Shown here: positions 34,301 through 43,300 of the stretch, in pieces
How the letters are laid out: each line of letters begins with the position of its first letter
Numbering within the stretch: position 1 is the first letter of the stretch
Origin: Notospermus geniculatus
Lineage: Eukaryota > Nemertea > Pilidiophora > Heteronemertea > Lineidae
Length of the DNA: 64,000 nt
Direction: 5' to 3'
NCBI GenBank assembly: GCA_002633025.1
Contig: NMRB01000133.1
Coordinates: forward strand, 165,470-229,469
The notes under the pieces: model-generated
Seen by the model: the letters and a program-made list of their open reading frames with translations, nothing else
Databases searched by the model: none
What the model was told of the DNA's origin: nothing
Position numbers and translations under genes: made by a program

Positions 34301-37300
34301 AAAACTACAGAGACACATAGTCATTCTTTGTAAAAGACAGATGAATTTTTGAAGAATATGGACATAAGCCTGCTAATAATTGAAATGTACATGAACATAA
34401 AACACACAATACCTGACAATGTGAATTTCAAAAGTCCACCCTAGGGCTTTGTTGCATTGGGTTAATCAGATTCCTGTCATTTGCAGTAAATCAACAATCA
34501 CACAGCTAATTGGGAGTGATGTTGATACGGATTATAAATGGATTAGTCACAGGGATGAAGACAATGGAGTAATGACTCTTGTGGTCATGGCTCTTCTGAT
34601 AACATGACATTATGACAAATGCCTGCCATTGTTGTGGCCTTGGAAGAAGAACTGGCTGTCATAAGACCTGGACCTATAGAAGTTCTTCACGTGACGCCAC
34701 ATTTCCATGAAGACACGATGCCGCCATATTGCCCGTCAAAATGTCAAGCGATGTCACGGCATGAACACACGTCAACACACAGATCGTGACGTCAAAATGT
34801 CATGAAATGAGAGTTTTGACGTCATCGCCGACCATTTGACGGCCAACATGACCGATTTTTTGCAGTCACATGATCGTTGTGACCTAACATTTTTGTAGCC
34901 TTGACGTAACTTGGCAATACAAGACCTACAGACCTACAGACCTAGGGACAACTGACTGGCATTGTTCTGCCTGGGTAGGCCTACAGACAATATTTTTTTG
35001 CCTTTACAATGAGCAGTAGACCATCAATCGCCAAGCAAACGCTGCAGGACATTAGACTGACAGGGTTGCAAAAGTGGAACAAGTAGCATGCACAGCAAGC
35101 GATAAGAATCTCAAAGACTGTCTCTCACCCATACCCCACATATGGGTTGCATGACCTGGGCGGTAATGGCATGAATGGGACCTCAGGTGCACAAAAGCAC
35201 GCCCAAGGAACCCCAGAGACGAAACTTGAATAATGGAGGTAGGCCTACAGACAATTTGCCTTTACAATGAGGCCTAGCGAGGAAAAGACGACTAGCATTT
35301 TTTTGGCCAGGGCACAGAGAACTAACCTAGCATTGGTCAAGGCCTAGGGCACAGAGAACATGGCTACCACAGACAATGAGGTCAAATGATAGACCATTTG
35401 ACATATTTGGGCAAAAGAACCACGAGACTACAAATGCTTGGTTCAGACTCATATCATTGCCCTCCCATAAGAGCTAGTGACAGGCTACAAGCACAACAGA
35501 CTATCACTCCAAAAGAGCGCAGCACCTGACGGTAGATACAGCGTCACGACGTCCCGTACTACATTCCATGACATCTTGACGTGAGACGACGTCATGATCG
35601 CTGAAACAAGTGAATTTTTTTCGAGTCACGTCACGGTGTTCAGAATGACGTGTAGGACGTCCTGACACTGTACCTACCGTCAGGTGCTGCGCTTTTTTGG
35701 AGTGATATCGTGCTTTCTGCCAGCGAACACAATAGACATCACTGCAACTCGACCCAGTTCTGCTGAATAAGTTTGTATCACATTTGCTGACATTTCTTCA
35801 TAGAACAGATGGAAAATTCCCACTGCAGTGTACATTTGATGCAACTCATTCATATTCTATCTTTCTATTATTCTCCTGATTCATCACAGTTGGATGCCAG
35901 ATTCAGAAACGATGGAAAAAAGGCACATTATTAAATTTCATGATGAATAATGCCTGGGCAGAGACAAAGCGGGCTCACATCAAAGAGAAAATCATAATGT
36001 TATCACAATACTCCAATCTAAATCATCATTATCTAAATAATAATATCCCATTGGAGTAATCACAGTTATTATATTCTCTCCATTCTCCCAGCGTATGAAA
36101 TTCGGGAACTTGAAAAACGTGGCGGCATTTTTTTTATTTGAACTAGTTCATGTTGTTCATGCATGATAAATCAAGTGGATTTCGAGTGTGTTTTTTTTTC
36201 TGAAAACAAACAATATCTCTGATCACAGGGATAAGCCCAACAAAACACACACAAGTTACATGAGGGTAAAATGCATGCTTAGATTTTTGCTAATGACAAT
36301 GCAGACAATGGCAAAGTTGGTTTATCATCTGCTTTTGAAGTGTCACAGTCCCGAGTGTAAAACAGGCCACACATTGCATTTCAACTTGGGTGTTGAGCAG
36401 TATTTGTATTTGTATTTCTATTTGGTTTTTCCATCAGGGCTGAAGCCATAGCATTATTGGCCCTGGTAAGTATGGAAGAGGCCATCTCAAGCTACTCATG
36501 TTCCTCACTTGCATGGGGCCTTTTATTTGCCCTTGAAAAGACAAGGTACAAGGCACCACGGCTTCAGTGGCTTACTGTCCCATGCGACGGACGTGAAGAG
36601 CCAGGGATGATTATATAATCCCATCTGGCCCGGGCGCTTGTTGCAACCAAGGAAACTAGAGCAATGTCGATGGGAAGCCCATCGCATATCTCCCCGCTTT
36701 CGACAGGAAGTAATGGTGACATGGTTATTTTTCCTGTGTCTTTCATATATTGACCCTGGCAGTGTTTCCGCCAGAAGGGGGGATGGGGGGGATGAATCCC
36801 CTCCTCAAAAATTTCAAGGAGGGGATATCCCCCCTCAAGTTTGCAGACTAACCTTTTTCAAATATCACTATTTTCACTTCAGTAGTGTTTTTCTTTAATT
36901 TGTCACATTTCAAATGCAATTTTCATGCAGAAGGAATTGCATTTTGGAGTGTAAAAAATGACTCTGGAGGCCATTTTTAACCAACCCCCCCCCCCCAAAG
37001 TTTTGAAAGAAAAAATTTTTTTTAGAAAAAAAAATTTTTTTTTGAAATTTTTTTTCTCCCCCCCCCCCTCCTTGACAATCCTGGCGGAAACCCTGCCTGG
37101 TGGGAAGAGGCCGAGTTCGATCGAAGTACATTGGGGGTTGGGAGTGTTGTGCACATTAGTGGATGAGTACATAATATATACCAATGTTTCAAACTCCTCC
37201 ATTGAACGGTGAAGGAGGAGATATCACTTTTGGACGGCTCATGGTTTTTATCGAAGTTTGACCCCTGTGACCTTGAAACTAGGTCAAGGTCAAAACCCCT

Positions 37301-40300
37301 ATGATATATTGTGAAGCTGTCACAGATAAACCTTCACACAAAATTTCATCACTTTATCACAATTACTTTAGGAGTAATGACCATAAATGTGTTTTTCACA
37401 TAACGCCCCCTGGTGGAAAGACAGGGAGTTGGATCGAAATTCCAAGAGTGTTGTGCACAATAGTGGATGAGTACCTAATACATACTAAAGTTTCAAGCTC
37501 CTCCGTTGAACGGTCTAGGAGGAGATATCACTTTCGGACAGCCGAACAGCCGGACGGCCGGACAGCCGGACTGACGGCGGAGGGTAAAACAATATCTCCC
37601 CGACTTTTTTCAAAAAGCGGGGAGATAATAAATGCCTCACAACACGATAGCTGAGATAGCTGAAATGTACGTCTCTGCAGGTTGACAATAAGCGTGGAGA
37701 GCAGTGATAATAGTTGAGTAAACTGACGACCAGTGATGATCACTTGCGACAAGCACATGCTTTTACTGGACATGCTGGAGCAGGTATGTTGTGTTTTGTG
37801 GTGAGACATCTTTTTAAATACACCCTGAATATTATTATATCATTTTGTGTGTCGCCTTTTGTGCTCTATTTTCTGAATATGCCATCAAAATAGTGATGCA
37901 CCTGACTGTTTCTGTTTCCATAACATCCGACACGTTGTGTGGGTGCGTTAAGTAATCCATTAGTCATTTAACCATGACTTCCAGGTGTAAACGGTCAAGT
38001 GGGCTACTTAAATCTTGAGATGAACCAAGATGATTCACAAACATGAACTCCCAAGTAAACAAGTCATTACAACAGGCAGGAAACAGATAATCAGGAACTA
38101 TTCAACAGAAAAAAATACATCTTGATTATCTTATGATTCAGTCTCAAGTACACTATTATTAAAGCCACACTGTACTGAAAATCCTTACGTCCTCCGACAC
38201 AAGAGATGACTTCTGGGATCTCTACTACTCAGTGGGGTCGAAAATTTGCAAAATTCAGAGACGACTTTATGTTTACTACCATTTCGTGTGTCGTTTTTTG
38301 TGCTCTGTGTTGGATATCTCCGACACAATGTAGTGTAAAATGTACTAGATTCTATCTGAATACATAAGAGCTCTGCCTGTATTTTTTTTGAATGTGTGCA
38401 GAATAGTAGAGCCGGATTCTTTGAAGTATGTATCTGGCAAGATTTTGGGGACCTTCCCAAGGCTATGAGACCTCTACCTTCATTTCCTAACACTTTGAAC
38501 ATACCGTAAAATTCAATGCAGAGGAGCTTTAACTATACAAGGAACTCATGCAGCTCATGCAGGAGCAGTTTCACATTGGGTGTGATTCAGGATAACAAAC
38601 ACCGAAGTAAAAACAGCCCAAGAACAAGATTGGGCCAGGAAATAGATAATAAGGTACTCGACCAAATGATCGTGTATCATGTGAGTCAGTGTCAAGTGTT
38701 CATTTGGAACCTTCTGTTCAGCACATTTACAAGGGGTATGCAACATAATGAGTCAGTAGTTCACAACTGAGCTGGACAGACACGTTGAAAATAGTCCGTG
38801 TGCAGTCCACTCTCAGATGGCTAACCCAAGGCTCGGACGCATTGATCGGTTTAACAGACAACTTGTAGATGGCAGCACACTTTTTGAAATGGTTTACTGC
38901 CATGTTGCTTTTGTTGTGAAGGTGCCTAACTACGGGCTGCACTTCCTGTGACTAAGCGTGATACACAGCGCACTATCCGAACAGGGATTGTTCCAAGATC
39001 TCATAGAACAAAGCAGAGTGGAGCAGTCATAACCATCTGAAATAAGACTGAACATTACAAGACACTTACCTCTGTGCTGGTTCCAGCTGTTCCATTGACT
39101 ACAGGTCCTAGAACATAACCGGGGTTAATCGTAGCTAACTCAATTTTCTCTTCATCTGAAAACAAATACAATGTAGAGTATTAGCTGCACAAAGACCAAT
39201 GATGATAGGACCAAGAGGGACCCTAGTCCCCTCCTGGTTCTGAGATGGAACATCATTTGTCACACGATCTAGCAAAAGTAGGCACTTGTTGCAAACAAGG
39301 AAAGGGTTAACTGCTTTATAGTTGTGGACAGCAGTGATATTAGGGAGGTTTCGCAAGTGCCCAGTTAGGCCATACGACTACGTTTATCTATTGTTTGGGT
39401 GCACTCACACAATAGATAAACGTCGTCGTAGAGACTAACCGGGCGCTTGTGAAATCTCCCTAATAGTTGAGTAGCTGACGTCCAATGATGATCACCTGCG
39501 ACTTGTGCCGGCTTTTGCTAGAGCGGCTCACATTTATCTCTGAGAGAAACTTCTCATGATACCAATACACCAAGATCTACTAATATCTAGGGACAATTTC
39601 ATGACAAACCATCATTTTGCTCCGCCCCACCATCTTAGTTTTGACGGAGATTTCGTAAGAGTGCACTTGATCTGGTAGGCAAACCTAAACATGTGGTTGG
39701 TTGCGAGATATGAAATTGTCTACGAGATGTAAGTACGCATGCGTGATTTTCCAACAAATCCAAGATAGGGCCTGCAGAGATGCCAACCTCAAATTGACCC
39801 TTCCAGTAATTTTTCACCCCAAAAAGCCCAATTTCAAGTAATTTGAGGAAGGCTTCAAGTAATCAGTGGATGTATTCAATTCAACGTTACACACGATCAT
39901 CATGGTGCAAAAGACATGAAAATCATCCTTCTTTGATTGCTCCAAAACAGGGTATTTTTCCAAGTATTCCTGCCGATACCTCTGCACAGCCTTCAAACTT
40001 TTGACAGGCGGTCCAGCAGACATGATGACTAGCCTATGTAACAAAGCCCGAAATCGATCAGAACATCAGCAGATATTCCAACATTTCCCAGCAAAATCGC
40101 GCTTCACATGCGCTTTTTATGGGCACCGCCATTCCACATTCATGAACCAGACGATGCGCAGTGGACAAAATCCAGCGATCTGCGCAGTTTAGTTTGTCAA
40201 AAGGCTGATAGACGTCTCTCATGCGCCGCATGAACAATCTCCATACATCGTCAAGCCACACGTTTAAAGTCAAGTAAAAAAAATTTTTGGGATAAAAAAA

Positions 40301-43300
40301 TTTGTTTTGCCGTAATTTTTCGGATTACGGCCGGAATAGCTGGAAAATCGGCAAAAAACGTAGAAATTACGGCAAAAACGTAATGGTTGGCATCTCTGGG
40401 CCTGTTGAAATGATGGATATCGGGACCAAATACGACAGCCACCAAACGGTCCCTTAGGCCCAACATACGATACCTGATAATTCTTTTACATAGTCCCACG
40501 CTGCCTTTTCTGCCAGTGTTTTACTCTTTGTGTACATTTCTGTTACTTTTTCTGCATCCGACCAGTCCTCCTCCGTGAACACTTTCTCGGGATCTGTTGA
40601 TAGTAGACCTCCTGGAAATAATTCATCAAAAGTTTAGGGAGAGTCATGGAAATATGATGTACAGTGTTCCCTTGCTACATATATTACAAACCCTTCGTGG
40701 TCCAAGGGTTAAGTTTGGACTAACAAGGAGTCAAGTAAGTGTGATGTATTTGATTTTTCCATCAAGGCTGAAGCCATAGCATTATTGGCCCTGGTGAGTA
40801 CCGAAGAGGCCACCTCAAGCTACTCGTGTTCCTCACTTGGATGGGGTCTTTTACTTGCCCTTGCAAAGGAACAAGGCACCACGGCTTACTGTTCCATGCG
40901 ATGGACTGAAGAGCCAGGGATGATTAATCCCATATGGCCCGGGCTGGATTCGAACCTGGTGTAAAATGTTTCTATGTGCCCATGTGCCAGTGTGACATTA
41001 CAATAAACAGTGAGTCCGTTTCCCAGTGCGTTCCGAACAATGGGAATCACACAGAAAATAGGCCCTATTGAAAAACATTACACCAAGACCTATGCCTCTG
41101 TGACGTCCTACCCCCCACGCTTACTTACCAGACATTGCTACACATGAACTAGTTAGTACAACCCGTTTGACTTTCTCGGCTACACAAGCTTTCAACACAT
41201 TCTTTGTTCCTTCAACGGCTGGTTCTAGTATCTCTTTCTCATCTTTTGGCACGGCATTTGGGAATGGGCTGGCGATGTGGATGACATAGTCGCAACCTTT
41301 GACAGCTCTGGAATGGAATAGAGACGCTGCAGAAATTTAACATACTGGACAACCCTCACTGGCCCTTGCTCCATCTCTTTCTGTTAACTTGTATTCTGAA
41401 ATGGGCTGTCTTAACCCCTTTTACAAAATTTTTATCGTGCTCGCTCCGGACTGAGCACGAATCGGTATAATTTTGCCCAGAGTCAACGGGTGGAGATAGC
41501 TTCTCCCGGTACCAAATTAGCCCTGCAATCCGAGGTAGGTCGGTCCAGGTCAAGCACAGTTCGGCTGAAATTCCGCCATCCAAAACAGCTAGTATCGAGC
41601 CCGCTTATCTGGGCACAGTGCGCTTGAGTCAACTACCCGACCTTGGCCTTTACGTCATTGCCGCGAAACCTCCATGGCATTCAGCGCTATTTTATAAGTG
41701 ACTGGGTGGGCTTCACCCGGGTTTGTCTTGGTTGATTTCTGTAGTGTAAATGGGCCTATCCCGCTTGAAATCAAAGCGGGCTTGGTCCAACCGGGCTGTG
41801 TAAAAGGGGCTTAGCCAAACATGGAATGGCACGTACCCAGACCACGAACGTCATTCCGCTTGACAAAGTAACCCATCATGGAGCGAAGTGAAGTACTTAC
41901 GGCCCCCATGTGTCTTCTTTTAAAAGATCCGCCTCGACAAGTTCTAGTTTATGATCAGCCTCAGGGGCCAGTTCATAGAGTGGTTTTAGCCGTTCCTCAT
42001 TCTCTAGGCTTCTTACTGTGCCGCGTACACGATAGCCCTGCTCTTGCAGCTGCTTGATCACCCAGGACGCGATGAAGCCCGACGCACCCGTCACACACAC
42101 AACTGAAATGAAAAAGAAGGTGCTCGTTGAGAAACTTAGATTTTGCAATCAATCATGGGATCATTGACATCTTGTGAAAGACCTACATGTAAGGCCTCCT
42201 AAGGGACCTTAGCCTTCTTACAAGGGGTGTGCACTAAGGTACTGGTGCTGAAGTGGTTCATGTTGGCATATCAAGGGTGTAGCCACATTATACGATTCTG
42301 CACGTTACAACCCAAACATTCGTCGTCCAGCTAGTCTTGCGATAAATAAGTCGTAAGACTAGAGTGTCCACACTATACGATTACATCAGCCGACTGACGC
42401 AGGGATTTTCCCGCCAAAGTTCAATTAGGTAGTCTTTCCAGTCATCCGCCCCAGAAATCAGCCATGATGACTGTAATCATGTGACTAAATGAAACACCCT
42501 GATTGGTTATCGCAATTGAATCTGGTCGTAAGTCGCACACTTCGCGACCCGACAGTTGGGTCGTGTCGCCTGTCGTGCACGATTCAGTCTCATAAGACTG
42601 GACCAATTCAGTCTTGTACGACTGGGTCTTCAGTTCTGTAAGACTTTTCCACATTATCCAACACGATTGGCTGACGGAGTTTAAAAGCAGTCATGTCGGG
42701 CTCGAGTTGTATAATGTGGCCAGCCCCTTTGGATAAGCCAGACAGCTTCCCCATTTACAGATATTCCCTCTGACAGCTCCGTCTTTTAAAACATTTCACA
42801 CAGAGGTTTCATATTCCTGTAACTTCAGTAAAAGAAAGAAAGGTACAAGGGTTGGAGAAAATACCTTAAAAGAGAATCCTGACAAAGGCTGTGCAACACA
42901 GTGTTAGGTAATTCAATTCAAGGTTAGACATCAAAAGCATTTCAACTCAGAGTACCGATGCACCGAGCCAAGAGGCCCATCTGACCTTTAGATTAAAAGA
43001 TGATGTCGACTTTCTACCAGGGTACCAAAGGACTAAAAACCACAAAAACACACGTCTAAAGGGAAATGGCATTGAAAGGCAAAGAGAACCTTGGAGTTCT
43101 GACACGTTCAAAGCTTAAAGCTGCGTTTATTTGACATGCGGTATAAGCGGAATGCGGGTCACGGAAATGAAACGCGGTATAGACATCCGTTCACTCCAAG
43201 CTATTTCCATTCATCCATTTATCTGCACACGGTCAGCGCTTTGCAGAACGCGGAAAGACTGATCACTCGGTGTAGCGATTTTTCCGTCCGGAATAAAAGT

